A stretch of 64,000 nt of DNA from Congeria kusceri (lineage: Eukaryota; Mollusca; Bivalvia; Myida; Dreissenidae). The notes beneath the pieces were generated by a model. That model worked only from the letters and a program-made list of their open reading frames with translations. It was not told where the DNA came from and ran no database searches. Every line of letters begins with the position of its first letter. Within the stretch, counting starts at the first letter, position 1. Below, one piece after another: positions 12,891 to 25,210 of this stretch. The position numbers and the translations under genes are program-made. The stretch covers positions 5,572,415 to 5,636,414 of the forward strand of contig CM051026.1 in the NCBI GenBank assembly GCA_027627225.1, given 5' to 3'.

Positions 12891-14129
12891 CTGTAGAAGC
12901 TCTGTGTTTTTGGACCCTATAACTTTTCGGACACCCTCTTTTTTTAGCCAAAATAATTATTTGTTGACACTACAAATTTTCGGTCATCCTAATTTTAACC
13001 CATAATTAATGAATCTAAATTTTCTGACATTTTATATGACATTCGTATTTTAGCAGATTTCTAACCCGTTTATGTTAATCTGGTGACAAACCGCACATGC
13101 GTTTTTACAACCGGATGAAGGGCATAAAATCTGGCAGATGAATCAGTGGAGGCGGTGGACCGTTACATAACCGTTATTGGGTAAAGAGCCATGTGCCATA
13201 AGTAATGGGTTTACCCGATGTGTAAACCGGTATCGATGTCGTATATTAAATATATGATGTTGAAATAATTATATTAAGGAAACAGTCTTAACAGATATAA
13301 TAATAGATAGTGATAAAATATGCTTAGACAATTATTGTGTCGTTAATGAGCAACGATGCAAATGTTAAGGTATGTGAATGAATTTGTCAACATATATAGG
13401 TTCGAGGTAAGGTTATGAAGATCTAACGTTTGATTGGATCGTAATAATTAACCATAATCAATTGAAAGAACGAAATTTATTTAACCTTAATAACTGTATT
13501 GGAACTGAATAAGGGTATGATGTCAGTTAGTGCCAATTATGATAATCTGATACCGGTTGCATTGAAATCTATTGTTATGCCAATAAGTGTCAATTAACAA
13601 TTCAGGTAGCTACGGTACTATGCCCCTACTCAACACGATAAGTGTGACAAACAGGCTCCAGTTTTATCGCACCCTATCACAAGTTGCACGAATGTTTGAA
13701 GATGATAAAGACAATCTTTTAAGATTTTTGGTTCAATAACAAACAACAAAATCATAATTTGCATCCTTTATTGCATTAATTACAGGAAAATAATATACGA
13801 TGTGGTAATCTTTGAACTCGGTTGACAAAAATGCAGTCTTGACGTGATTTTCTGTTAAACACAATCATACACTTGAAATCTTTTAAAATTCATTGCAAAA
13901 ATGGCTAAAAATTAATAATACTATATGGAGTGGTATTTATCAATCACGCGCAATCAGTAATCGATACTATCCATGTATATTCGGCAAAAAGCGTTGTACA
14001 CTGGACATATCTGAACGTAATTGCAATATTGTCATAGTTGTCTATAAATTTTCGGACACCTGTAATTTGAGAATATTTTTTGTGTATCCAAATTTGAATT
14101 ATTTGTCCGAAAACATAGAGCTTTTACGG
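12891..14129. mobile_element. Family U element with ~25-bp TIRs and TA flanks
   Basis: The left end CTGTAGAAGCTCTGTGTTTT (from 12891) pairs with the inverted right end CCGTAAAAGCTCTATGTTTT (to 14129). Both are followed inward by a GGAC motif and flanked by TA (12889-12890, 14130-14131). Ends and TA target suggest the Tc1-mariner/pogo superfamily. No transposase is seen in ~1.24 kb; the 99-codon frame at 13893-14192 runs out past the end and has no recognisable motif. Probably a non-autonomous element. Confidence 0.7.
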
Positions 14130-14187
14130 TATTTGGTTTGCTCTTGCCTCGGTCTGTCTGAATTTGTTTATTGGTTCATTTTATCTT

Positions 14188-14505
14188 ACTGAACTCCAGA
14201 TAGGCATAAAAATGTGCATTTTTTTGTAGTTATTTCTAAGTGGTAAAAACATCCAGAAGACCATCAATATTTGTATAGAACACAATCAAATACTGTCAGA
14301 AACAGTATATTTTATTAAAAAATAGAAGTTGAATAACCTCCAACGTTCCTTTTACCTTGTATTCCCTATTAAAAAATACTGCGGCTTTTCCCAATACAAG
14401 CACCTGATTCAAGTGTGTGCATGCGCGACTCGAAAAAACTAATGTGTCATGTGATTATCCTAAATATATCCTAAATATAAACAGCGCAAATTAAATTACT
14501 CAGCG
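14188..14505 (-). mobile_element. Family R element, inverted partial copy
   Basis: The reverse complement matches the right part of 40814-41272. Shared features in order are the TIR-like ctgaactccagatagg, aaatactgtca, and actgcggcttttcccaatac. The other end is missing. Confidence 0.65.
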
Positions 14506-14607
14506 TGTTATAGCACCTGCAAACGCCGTAGATTTAGGGACGATAAAAAAGAAGGAACTATATAAAATAATTGTTTTTCAGGTAAATGAAAACATAAGTG
14601 TCTAATT

Positions 14608-15519
14608 TTTAGCTCGACTGTTCTAAAAATTGTTGAGCTTTCTACTACCTCAGCGTCGGCGTCCGCGTCCGCATCAGTGTCTGAATTTGCTTAAAGCTTT
14701 TATTCAAAAGTCTTGTAACTTCAAAACTACATAAGTTATTCACTTGAAACTTGGAATATACCTTTGTCATCAACTCCAGTGTCAGCAACAATAAAACTTG
14801 CATGGTAGTTACAAGAAACAACAGTTTTTATTGGTTTTATAATAATAATAGTGATGGGATCTGGCCCTGGTGTCAACGAAACTACTGTAGTCTTATATTA
14901 GCCTTGCATTGGAACAAGAGGGCAATGATGGCTCTTGGCTGCTAACCGGAGTTTTAAGAATCATAGAGGATTGTACAAGCTTAATTGTAGCTGTTAAGAT
15001 CTGTTTGAAGTAAAATTTTGACAATGACAGACAACAGCAATGTCTTTAAGCAAGTCCAAGTTGAGATTAAAACAGTGGTTTCTGACAAGAAATTATTCCA
15101 CATTTTCAATTTAATCAAAGGAGGAATACTTGTTGCTAATATATTGGGAATTCAAAATGATTTTAAAGAATATGGTAGAGGCAAATACCGACAAAAGCGC
15201 TCCCAGAAAAAAATCCCGCACTGTTTTTCACAACCAGGACATTAGCCTGTTACGACAGTTTTCCATTTTCTGAAACGGGACATTTGAGTTACCAACAGGT
15301 TTGCACTAAGGGGTTTAAGGGGTTTAATAAGGAATACGGTCATAATATTTTTATGTCACATGTATAAGTAGTAGATATGACAAATAATGCAAAAAAGTGA
15401 TTTAAAAAAAAAGAAAAAAAGTGAGTTACAACAGTTTTCCGTTCAGCCCTCGATATGTACCAACTGAAATACTAATACTTCGAATAGTCGAGCGCGCTGT
15501 CCTCTGACAGCTCTTGTTT
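14608..15519 (+). mobile_element. Family D element, copy 1
   Basis: 5' hairpin AGCTC (14611-14615) / GAGCT (14635-14639). GCTCGACT (14612-14619) is repeated inverted as AGTCGAGC (15486-15493). The 3' end is a perfect 6-bp hairpin, GCTGTC (15496-15501) / GACAGC (15506-15511), followed at once by TCTTGTTT. GC-rich cgtcggcgtccgcgtccgc lies near the 5' end. Near 14911, GGAACAAGAG looks like the inverted 3' terminus of another element, so the interior may be composite. The small frames at 14751-14945 and 15018-15245 are not supported as genes. Confidence 0.75.
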
Positions 15520-15594
15520 AATGGGTTCTAAATGATTATGTGAGAAAATTATGTATTTTTGACAATTTTCTTTCATTTTTACAATTAGACCATG

Positions 15595-16560
15595 TGGAGT
15601 TCAGTCTCTTTAATGTTGTACCCGCGGATCAGGGTATTTGTATACATTTGAAGTTTTGTTCTAGGTATCAGAATCAGTAGAGTGAAAAGTAAAATGCTCA
15701 AAATCTGAACACAGGTTAAGAGTCAGTGGTATTGATTTCATATCTCCTGTGAATGACATTAGGGTGTTAAATTATTGTGTGAAAGGAAGTTGTACGAAAA
15801 TTATAACATAAACCGTCCATCTATTCTGCTATTTTAATAATAATTATAATAAATGTTGAGAAAAACTTAGTTTAGAAATGCATATCATGAGAGAAATTTA
15901 AAACTTAAATAAAACTTTGCTGTGCAACAAACTAGTATACATGTATATACAGCATCTGGATGAGTCAGATTGTTGGCACATGTGCGGTTCATATTTTTTA
16001 AATCTAAAACCAAATGTAGCTGTAGGATAAATGTGTCTGTGTTGACAGAAAATATATAGTTGCATTTTTCAATAAATAAAATAGTTTTTGTTGATATTGA
16101 CAGTTCTTTATATTATATAAAACATTATTGTTAGAACAAAAGCGACCCAAAATAAATTTGTAAAAATCAGACAGCCCCTCTTTAAATCAGAATGAGAAAG
16201 CAATTGTTAACTCACAGAAGCATAACACAAATCCATTAACTCATTTGAAATGAATTGTTCTCCTAACTGTTTGACACAATGAAACCAGTGCTACTTTGAC
16301 CCTTTCAGTTGAAAACAATGCCAATAAATTTAGTTGAAATAAAATGCCATTAAAACATTTTATGGTCCAACGAAAAACAATGAAGTTTGAAAATAGATAA
16401 GTAGAATGTGATCCGTCTAAAAACAATGTCAAAATGTTTAAATCGAAATTCCCTATTAATTGGTTAGGATTACTGTTATTATATTTAACTATACTGTAGA
16501 AGTGGATATTTCCGTGTGTCAAGCTTCGCAAAATTAAAAATTCAGACATTTTTGGAAATT
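15595..16560 (+). repeat. Block PQ, copy 1
   Basis: Direct diverged copy of sequence also at 19080-19580, 23810-24262, 28266-28830 and 39543-40430. Shared in order: ctaggtatca.aat..gtagagtg; catatctcc..tgaatga; caattgttaactcac; acaatgaaaccagtgctac.ttgaccctttcagttgaaaacaa; and atggtccaacgaaaaacaatgaagtttgaaaa. A TIR-like end resembling family R sits at 15595-15613. Confidence 0.7.
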
Positions 16561-16799
16561 TATTGGCAAACCTCCGATATCATGTTGTGTCATAGTGTCA
16601 CGCCTAGACCAAAAGAAAAATTCTGTGTTTCGGGCACCCCGACCCTACCCAATGAAAAAACCCAACCCTACAGTTTTTAGAGATGATTGTTTTTCATGAA
16701 ATCCCTTTTCGTCAGATTTTAGATTTGTTTCTATGTTTTTTTTTACCGAAATGTGTCTTAAAAAAAACACAATGGAAAAAAAAAATCAATCCCGAACCT
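16561..16799. other. Spacer, no gene seen
   Basis: Low-complexity A/T runs; no coding region. Confidence 0.5.
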
Positions 16800-18482
16800 A
16801 GCTGACTTTTGAGCTCATGAGCTTTTGTGATTACCTTTTGTGCATCATGAATCGTTCATCATCAACATCTACCTTGTGAACACTCTAGAGGCCACATTCA
16901 TTGGTCAATCTTCATGAAACTTGGTCAGAACATTTGTCCCCATGATATCTCGGCTGAGTTCGAAACTAGGTCATGTGGGGTCAAAAACTAGGTCACTAGA
17001 TCAAATTAAAGAAAAAGCTTGTGAACACTCTAGAAGTCACATTGTTTGCCCAATCGACATGAAACTTGTTCAGAGCATTTGTTCAAATGATATCTCGCGT
17101 GAGTTTGAAAATGGTTCTGGTCCGTTGAAAAACATGGCCGCCAGGGGGTATAGTAAAAGGTTGTGAACACTCTAGAAGTCACATTCTTTGCCCAATCAAC
17201 ATAAAACTTGCTCAGAACCTTTGTTCTTATGATATCTTGGTGGAGTTTGAAAATGGTTGAAAAACATGGCCTCCAGGGGGCTGGGCAGTTTCCCTTATAT
17301 GGCTATAGGAAAAGCTTGTGAACACTCTAGAAGTCACATTTTTTTTACCAATCAACATGAAACATGCTCAGAACTTTTGTTCTTATGACATCTCGGCTGA
17401 GTTTGAAAATGGTTCCGGTCTGTTGAAAAACATGGCCGCCAAGGTTGTTTTTTTTCAGTTTTATTATATGGCTATAGGAAAAGCTTGTGAACATTCTAGA
17501 AGTCACATTTTTTGCCCAATCTACATGAAACTTGCTCAGAACCTTTGTTCTGATGATATCTTGGCCCAGTTTAAAAATGGTTCCGGTCCGGTGAAAATTG
17601 TAGCCGCCCGGGGAAGGAGGGCAGATTTCCTTATATGGTATAGGAAAAGCTTGTGAACACTAGAAGTCAAATTGTTTGCCCTGTCAACATGACACTTGCT
17701 CAGAACAATTGTCCCAATGATATCTTGGCAGAGTTTGAATCTGGACATGTAGGGTTAAAAACTAGGTCACTAGGTTAAATTTAAGAGAACGCTTGTAAAC
17801 ACTCTAGAAGTCACCTTTTTGCCCAATCTTCATGAAACTTGATCAGAACATTTGTCCCTATGATATCTCGGCAGAGTTCGAATCTGGGTCATGTGGGGTC
17901 AATAACTAGGTCACTAGGTGAAATTGAAGAAAAAGCTTTTTAACACTCTAGAAGTCACATTGTTTGCCCAATCTTCATGAAACTTGGTCAGAACATTTGT
18001 CTCAATAATACCTCAGATGAGTTCAAAACTGGGTCATGTGGGTCAAAAACTAGGTCACTAGGGCAAATTGAAGAAAAAGCTTGTAAACACTCAAGAAGTC
18101 ACATTTTTTGCCCAATATTCTTGAAACTTTGCTCAATGAGATCTCGTACGAGTTTGATCTCATGTCGGGTCAAACTAGATCACCAGGACAAATTTAAGAA
18201 AAAAGCTTGTGAATAATATAGATGCCACATTTATAACCCAATTATCATGAAACTTACTCAGAACATTTGTCCATATGATATCTGAGACACATTTGAAACC
18301 AGGGGTCAAAAGCTAGGTCACCAGGCCAAATTGAAAAACAAGCTTGTGAACACTCTTAGAGGCCACATTTTTAGCAGAATCTTCATGAAACTTGCTCAGA
18401 ACAGTAGTTCCTTAGACCCTCAGGTTCTGTAGTTCCTTAGCTCCTCCGGTGAGCAACCTAGAGCCTTTTGGCTCTCTTGATT
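16800..18482 (+). mobile_element. Family F element, copy 1 (5' end truncated)
   Basis: About ten core units of ~145-170 bp share gtgaacactctagaagtcacatt, catgaaacttgctcagaac.tttgtt, atgatatctcgg..gagtt and aactaggtcactaggtcaaatt. The 3' hairpin is AGAGCC (18460-18465) / GGCTCT (18470-18475), followed by CTTGATT. The 5' hairpin seen in the other copies is largely lost (gagctcatgagcttttgtgat near 16808). A 112-codon frame (17318-17656) crosses several units and is not a gene. Confidence 0.8.
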
Positions 18483-19079
18483 GAGACCGTTGCCCGAAAC
18501 GCAATTTTTTTACCCTAGCATCGATTACTGTGACTGGCACCCATGGAGTCCAACAAACAACAACTTGACCCACTTAAGATAAACGAGGAACAGTTTGGCT
18601 TCATCAGCTTACATGTATATTGGGCATTCACCCTTGACAATGTTAATTTGCTTCCTTAGTTAGCAACGAAATTACAGCTATGTGCTGCACGCCGTCCGCG
18701 TGGAGTTTGCCAACAGTTGATGTATGTTATATGCAATACTAACCTAACCTAATTGTCAGTGATTTTTACAAAGGCCGTGTAATAATATACAATAAGAAGA
18801 ACTGAATATCGTGATGTTACGTCGTAAATATCAGCGTTACAAATATAATTTTTTCAAATAATTAATTTTATTATATTTATGTATTTTAAACATTTTATTT
18901 CCTTTGGGTATTATGCATATGGACTGTAACGTACACATATTAATATGTGAGATCCGTTTTGAAGTAAATTTTTTATGTGATTTTTCGCCGACAGAAATGT
19001 TGGTGATTTTTTCTAATTCTAATTTACAAACATTACCACGTTGCTAACTAACTAACCACTTATACAGTATTTTAAATAT
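18483..19079. other. Intergenic, no gene seen
   Basis: AT-rich; no feature recognised. Confidence 0.5.
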
Positions 19080-19580
19080 GTATTGTTTATTGGCCACAAA
19101 AGTGTGTTTAAATTCCTTTGTCTGTCCTGATTGTTTTGGTATTTGGTCCATTTTATTCTTATCTTGATGGGCGTATATAACCACCATTTCAGAAATCGAG
19201 GTGAACATAGTATCATATCTCTTGTGAATGACTACAGTTTTTTTTTATAAAAATGTAAAACAATTGTTAACATACAATCCCCAAAATCATAAATCCTTAA
19301 ACACATTGTTTTTTAATAGATCTTTGATAAAAATTAATCTGAAACCAAATGACTAAACACTTGAATATTTCAAATAGCTTGACAAATGTGATACCCCTCC
19401 CCAGTGAATTCGTTTGTGCCAAATGATCATGCCAAGCTAGATAAAAGATTTGTAATACCTTCTAAATTGTTTTGTGAAATGTAAAATACCTACAAGTTAT
19501 GAATAAATGCATTTGATAAAAAATGTACTGGTTTATAATTGGGTCAAGTTAATGTGTTTTTAGACTGTTGGTGGAAGTCA
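19080..19580 (+). repeat. Block PQ, copy 2
   Basis: Shares caattgttaacatacaa, aaatcc..aaacacattgtt and atttcaaatagcttgacaaatgtgat with 28440-28720 in the same order. It continues with cccagtgaattc.tttgtg and gataaaagatttgtaatacc. Confidence 0.7.
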
Positions 19581-20375
19581 AGGGTCTTTTGAGATAGTTA
19601 TTTCCAAAAAAGGTATCGCGGAAAACTACTTATTTTCTTTGCAGGCTACGAATGAGTTAATCTAAACCTGAAATGTTTTCTTACCTTAATTTATTATTTA
19701 AGATAATATGTCATGTGTATTATATGACGTGTTAATTTATTACAAATACAGTTTCTAAAAAGTCAATTTATTAAAAATGTTAGGTCAAGTCAATGACACC
19801 GTTATTTTCGTTGTTTACTTCAATGATAAAGAAATATTCACCTGGGTGTCCTAGAATAAGACCACTTAATTTATGCACTGCATCAGTTATTTTTGAGTTA
19901 TTGTGTCAGTGTTACTTCTTGTTACAGATTCTTAGTCTGAATATTTTGACAACAAATTGATGCAATGTATTTATTTTCAACTGTAGTATGGAAAATCGAG
20001 AGCATGCAGCATATGACCTACTTTTGACTGAGTCAGCTACAAAGCACAATCCATGCTCCCACGCTTTAGCGATTATTCTGCATGACTCTTTGCAGATTGA
20101 CTTGTTAACTAGCATGTATATAATTCTGTTTGCATAGATACTTAGCTTGAAAAATATTTGTTTGTTACTTATGAATACATTGTTATTATGATGTTGTATA
20201 CTACTGAATAAGAAGTCATATTATCAAGTTAAATGGTGGGAAATTGAACTTTATTTAAACGATTGTCTCCTTTTTGAGCAAAAATGCACTCATAATTCAC
20301 ATGCTTTTACTTCCGTTTGTCGCCAACAGTCTTTCTACGCTGTCAGTGATGTGATTTTTTCTGCTTTCCAGATCA
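19581..20375. other. Intergenic, no gene seen
   Basis: No coding region or element end recognised. The minus-strand frame at 19912-20115 has no domain features. Confidence 0.5.
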
Positions 20376-21490
20376 ACTATTGCTGCTAGTGGTCAGTCAT
20401 GGTCTGTCATAGTTGTTTGTCATCTGTCATTTGTTAACAACATTTTATATTTTACTTGTAACAACTTCTCTGAAACCGGTGGAAGTTGAAAAAACTGGGC
20501 ATGTATGTTCAGTCCTTGCAAAATTCATGTTTTATTTGTGTGTTTCGATTTGCGTCCGACGACATATTTTTAGTCTCTTCTTCATTGTAATGCCATAACT
20601 TGGTTTAATGAAAGCCAGTAATGAGTCGAATTTTGCATACTATTGGCAAGTTCCATTAGAATAATTTTGAGTCAGTTTTGCCGTCAAATTTACTGGTCTG
20701 TGCTTGTTCTCCATAACTACTTGGTACTTAGCAAGATGCCTTCTTGCACATATAACAGGCGTGTTTCAGTCCAATGATTATTTAGTGACCTTATTCCTTC
20801 TTATATAGTAACTTTTAATGGCCTGCTTTCTGACCAGACATGTTTAAACAGAAACTGTGCCAAGCCGAAGATAAATTATTTTGTGTTTCATCCATCGTGT
20901 GTGCGAGTGGAAATGCGTCTGTTAACACTGGGCAGAATTCTTGTCCCAACAATTATTTAATGACTCGTGGCCTCCCTATGTAGTGACTTGTGGCCTCCTG
21001 ATTTTCCACCAGATGTGTTTTTTTAAATTTTGTTCCAAGTCCAAAATATATATGTAATCGTGTGTGTGTGTGTGTGTGTGCGTGCGTGCGTGCGTGTGTG
21101 GTGTGTGCGTGCGTGCGTGCGTGTGTGGTGTGTGCGTGCGTGCGTGCGTGTGTGTCAGTGCGTCAGATAACACTTTAAACAGGCAGAATTCAACCAAATT
21201 ACACATAAATCATCCTTGAGTGATAGAGAAAATCCATTTTGCATGCAAGTAAATATTGTTTGTCTTTATTGCTGGTACGACTTGATATGTTATATAACAT
21301 TTGCGAAATTGTGCACTAAAAGTTCTGCACAGTCTGTCAAGTTTTGCTTTTTCTTTTAAATTATCGAAGTACAAATTTGCTTCTTGATATGTAATTGTTT
21401 GCCACTTAAAAAGAAAACCAACAGTTTGTAGTTTTCAGTTTCACTTTAACAATTTTTAGCATTCTTGTTTTATGGTTGCCATTTATACCT
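20376..21490 (+). repeat. Block H, copy 2 (first part)
   Basis: Begins with gtggtcagtcatgg, as in the copies at 26520 and 49325. It continues through gaagttgaaaaaactgg, tcattgtaatgcca, attatttagtgacc, gggcagaattc and ccaaattacacataaatcatcc. Copies at 12030 and 26483 have the same order. It is interrupted by family I at 21491 and resumes at 22180. Confidence 0.75.
21058..21155. repeat. (GT)n/(GCGT)n microsatellite
   Basis: A (GT)n run is followed by GCGT repeats and two nearly identical gtgtgtggtgtgtgcgtgcg segments. It sits exactly where related blocks have a short gtgtgtgcgtgtgtg or tgtgcgcctgtgtcag, so it looks like an expansion of that seed. The His/Thr-rich frame on the minus strand is only this repeat. 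Confidence 0.95.
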
Positions 21491-22179
21491 GTAATTATGC
21501 CCCCCATCAAAGATGGCGGGGTATATGGGTTGTGTGTGCTAATGTTGGTCATTCTGTCGGTCGGTCGGTCAACTACTTTCGTTTCCACTTTTAAAGTCAA
21601 ACAGTTTATATCCGATCTTCACCTATCTTTATGAAATGTTTTTGGACTAAATTTCTTGACCAGGTTCGATGATCAGCCAAATTGCCCCAGGAATCGCAGA
21701 GTTATGGCTCTTGAATCATCTAATGTTGGCCTTTTTAGCCATGTTAGCCGTTTCCACTCTCAAGTCCAACAGTTTTTATCTGATCTTCACCAAAACTTCA
21801 TGAAAATGTTTGTTGGCATAATATCTCAGCCAAGATCGATAATCAGCCAAGTCGCTTCAAGAATTGTGGAGTAATGGTCCTTGAATTATCTTAAATTGGC
21901 CTTTTAAGCCATTTCCACTTTCAAAGTCCAACAGTTTTAATCTGATCTTCACCAAACTTGATGAAAATGTTTGAAGTCATATATCTTAGCCAAGTTTGAA
22001 AATCGACCAAATTGTCCCGGGAACTGCAGATTTGTGGCCCATGATTGATTTAATGTTAGCAGTTTCTGTTCTCCATGTCCAACAGTTTTCAATAGATCTT
22101 CACTTAACTGGATTATAATATTTTAAATATTGCTCTTAACCTAGAGGGGGCATACCTGTTTTATAAACAGCTTTTGTTT
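21491..22179 (+). mobile_element. Family I element, copy 1
   Basis: 5' TTATGCCCCC (from 21495) with the CCATC/GATGG hairpin, then a gtcggtcggtcggtc tract. The cores of ~170 bp carry tccaacagttt, atctgatcttcac.aaactt.atgaaaatgtttg and agccaa.tcg. An inverted GGGGGCATA lies at 22146-22154. 3' hairpin: CTGTTT (22156-22161) / AAACAG (22165-22170), then CTTTTGTTT. It interrupts block H. A second copy is at 29278-29957. Confidence 0.85.
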
Positions 22180-22265
22180 CTTTTTGTAAGAGCCATGCAT
22201 TTGTAAATTTGTACCTCCAACTAACCAAAGTTCATGCATGTTTTTGGAGCAATATTTTTGTCGCG
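22180..22265 (+). repeat. Block H, copy 2 (continued)
   Basis: Contains gccatgcatttgtaaat and catg.ttttt.gagcaatatt, which directly follow the preceding H segment in the uninterrupted copy near 27525-27595. Confidence 0.65.
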
Positions 22266-22735
22266 CCCACTTGCGGTCTGTCTTGGTTGTCACAGTTGCA
22301 GTTTGGTCCATGAGTCTGTGAATCAGCCCTATCTTGTCCAGACTGTCAATTCATAATTCATCAGGGAATTGTAAAATAAATTTCCACAAATGTTTACCAT
22401 GTGGACACAGTGTGTTGCTCACAAGTCAAAGATCAAATGTGGACATGATACAGCTTGTCTGGACTGTAAATACACCATTCAGCAGGGAATTTTAAAATAC
22501 CTTGCCACAAATGTTCCGTGTGGAGATTGCATGTTGCATGCAAGATCCGTAACCCTTGCTCAAAGGTCAATGTCACGCTTACAGGTCAAAGGTCAAATAT
22601 GGGCTTAATACAGCTTGTCTGTATCAGATGTTCTTCGTTTGTGGGTGGAGTTTGACATAGTTTTGCACAAATATTCACCATTGTCTTGACAATGGGCTCG
22701 ACATGTTGCCAACAGGCATATAGTATCATTTACCT
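22266..22735 (+). repeat. Family J tandem units (~170 bp)
   Basis: Two to three units carry cttgtctggactgtaaat, ttgccacaaatgtt and gtgttgcatgcaag. One AGGTCAAAGGTCA is at 22583-22595. Related to the array at 45327-46510. It also interrupts block H. Confidence 0.65.
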
Positions 22736-22825
22736 ACTGTGTGCCATTTTTTAAAACTCTTTTATTTAGCAATTTATGTAACTTTTTGGGGTCTAGAAAT
22801 TTGCCAGGATGACTTGGTTGGACTG
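22736..22825 (+). repeat. Block H, copy 2 (end)
   Basis: Contains atttatgtaactttttggggtctagaaa and ccaggatgacttggttggactgtattt, matching the ends of the H copies near 12740-12840 and 27640-27740. Confidence 0.6.
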
Positions 22826-23790
22826 TATTTATGTCCCCACAAAGTTGTAAGCATTAAGCATTGCACTTGTCTATCAGTCTGTCTGTCAGTACATCTCAAA
22901 ATTGTGTGTACTCTACACCTCTTTAACTGGTTGGCAGATTTCATTCTGACTTTCACAGCTAAGAAACCACTATGTGTAAGTGATCGTAAAGATGAGAAGT
23001 GTGTTTATATTTTAATGAAACTTCATACATAGATACCTTATATCGAGACCTCGCTTGGGAGTGCATATGGGTCATTTGGGGTCAAGGTCAAGGTCACCTT
23101 TATTAAAAATAGTGCTCAATAACTTCAAAAGGCATAAAGATATTATAATGAAACTTCATACATAGATAACTTATATTGAGATCTCGCTTGGGATTGCATA
23201 TGGGGTAGGTGGGGTCAATGTCAAGGTCACCTTTACTAAAAATAGAAACATGGATTCCGCTCAATAACTTAAGACGCATTGAGATATTTTAATGAAACTT
23301 CATACACTTCATACATATTAGATATGTATATAATATAATAATAATATATATCATATAATATAATAATATAATATTATATCATATAATATAATAATAATAT
23401 ATATCATGTAGAGACCTTGCTTGGGATTGCATATGGGGTGGGTGGGGTCAAGGTCTCCATTACTTAAAATAGAAAAATGGGGTCCGCTCAATAACTTTAT
23501 AATGCATCAAGATATTTGAATGGAACTGAAAATATCGATACCTTGTATCTAGACCACACTTAGGATTGCATATGGGGTGGGTGAAATCAAGGTCAATGTT
23601 ACTAAAAATACAAAAACGGTTTCTGCTGAATAATTTGAGAACACATTGCGATATTTTAATGAAACTTTATACATATATACCTTATAACGAGACCTCGCTT
23701 AGGAATGCATATGGCACTCAGAACTTTCATTATTGTGCTGACTTTTATGCATTTCATTAGAAAAAGTTGTTTTTTGTGTGGAATTTCCAT
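22826..23790 (+). mobile_element. Family E element, copy 1
   Basis: Starts with a TATGTCCCCAC variant of the family's 5' motif and a gtctatcagtctgtctgtc tract. Units of ~140 bp carry aatgaaacttcatacatag, accttatatcgagacctcgc, ttgggattgcatatgggg and gtcaaggtcacc. A DR0 pair AGGTCAAGGTCA is at 23085-23096. A long AT microsatellite has grown inside one unit (23310-23405). The 3' part (gtgctgacttttatgcatttcatt) matches ~53140-53160. Confidence 0.75.
23310..23405. repeat. ATA/TA-rich microsatellite inside an E unit
   Basis: A run of tatataatataataataat type sequence between aaacttcatac and gagaccttgc. It falls at the same unit position as the (AT)n at 43407-43439. Confidence 0.9.
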
Positions 23791-23809
23791 GTTTTTTGTT
23801 CTAATCTTG

Positions 23810-24262
23810 CATTTGTGCATCTTTTGTGAAAACTGCCTATAATTTGAAGTTTATTTCTAGGTATCAAAATTGGTAGAATGTAAAGTAGAATGCTCAAAGC
23901 AAACCACAGGTTTAGAAAGTCAGGTGCAAATCATTTCATATCTCCAGCTAATGACTACAACATTAAATCAGAATATGAAAGGAAAATAAATTAGCATGAA
24001 AAAGCAATTGTAAACTCACTGAAGCTTACCCACAGATCCATTGATACATTGTTCTTTAATATCTCTTTGGCACAATGAAACCAGTGCTACTCTGACCCTT
24101 TCAGTTGAAAACAATTTGAACAACTTAAGCGGAAATAACGTGCTATTTAAGCATTTTATTGTACAACAAAAAGGAATGAAGTTTGAAAAACATTAGTAGA
24201 ATATGATCTGTGTAAAAACAATGTCAAAATGTTTAAATGAAATTTTCGTAATGATTGGCCAG
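23810..24262 (+). repeat. Block PQ, copy 3
   Basis: Closely parallels 15640-16480: aggtatcaaaattggtagaatg, aagcaattgtaaactcactgaagc, cacaatgaaaccagtgctac, ccctttcagttgaaaacaat and ggaatgaagtttgaaaa. Confidence 0.75.
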
Positions 24263-24267
24263 GGTGA

Positions 24268-25210
24268 CATTTTAGCTAACCTGAGCACTTTTCACCAGAT
24301 CACAAAGTGCTTAGTATGTGAGCTATTGTTGTCTGTCTCTGTCCAGTGTCAGGCGTCCTTTGTTTGTCATCTATTGTCAATTTACTTCAAATTAACCCTT
24401 GGCAGGAATGTTCCTGGGGTGGTCCTTTATCATATTCCTACAATTAGGTGGAATATCTGTACAACTCTGGTTGCCATGACAACCAAAAGCTTTGAAAAAT
24501 AACAAACTTAAAAACTCTTCTTGTCAGAAATCACTCACTGGATTTTAATATAATTTCATTGAAATGTTCTTCGGGTGACAACCACCAAATTTCTTCAAAT
24601 AATTGTGATTTGTTAAAAAAACATGGCTACCGGGGTTGTGAAAGTTGGCCAATATGTGGCTGTATAGACAACTTTGACAATCTTCTTGTCGCAAACTGCT
24701 TGGTGGATTTCAAAATAATTTCACAGAAATGTTTCTTGGGTAACCTTGTACCAATTTCCCTAAAATAATTTTGATTCATTAAAAACCATGGCTGACAGGG
24801 GGTGGGGAATTGTCATATAGGGAACTTACACATTCTTCTTGCCAGAAACCACTTTTTAGATTTCAAAATAATTTCACAGAAATGTTTCTTAGGTGACCCT
24901 CTACCAAATCCTTTTTGAGTCATGTTGATTTGTTAAAAAAACATGACTACTAGCGAGTTAGGAAGTTTGACCATATATGGCTGTGAAGGCAACTTTGACA
25001 CTATTCTTTTCAGGAAACCACTGTTTGAATTTCGAAATAATTTCACAGGAATGTTCCTTGGGTGACCCTCTACCAAATTCATTCAGATCATTTTGATTTT
25101 TTTTAAACATGGCTGTCAGGGGGTGGGGAAGTGTGACCGTATATGGCTGTATATTCAACTCTGACAATCTTCTTGTTGGAAACCATAGTGTCAAAACATT
25201 GACCTGATTG
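24268..25210 (+). mobile_element. Family K element, copy 1
   Basis: 5' motif TTTTAGCTAACCTGAGC (24270-24286) with an inner AGCACTTT/AAAGTGCT hairpin. About five units of ~150-170 bp carry tttcacagaaatgttccttgggtgacc, taccaaatt and ttgttaaaaaaacatggct, then tggctgtatagacaactttgacaat. No clear 3' terminus; it fades near 25210. A related array lies at 51312-52130. Confidence 0.7.

Noticed and set aside
17318..17656. 112-codon frame with internally repeated peptide (EHSRSHIF.PI.MKLAQN)
   Set aside because: The repetition only reflects the tandem F units; similar peptides in other F copies are short and frame-shifted, and units are not kept at multiples of 3.
20976..21206. His/Thr-rich minus-strand frame
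   Set aside because: It is a translation of the GT/GCGT microsatellite.
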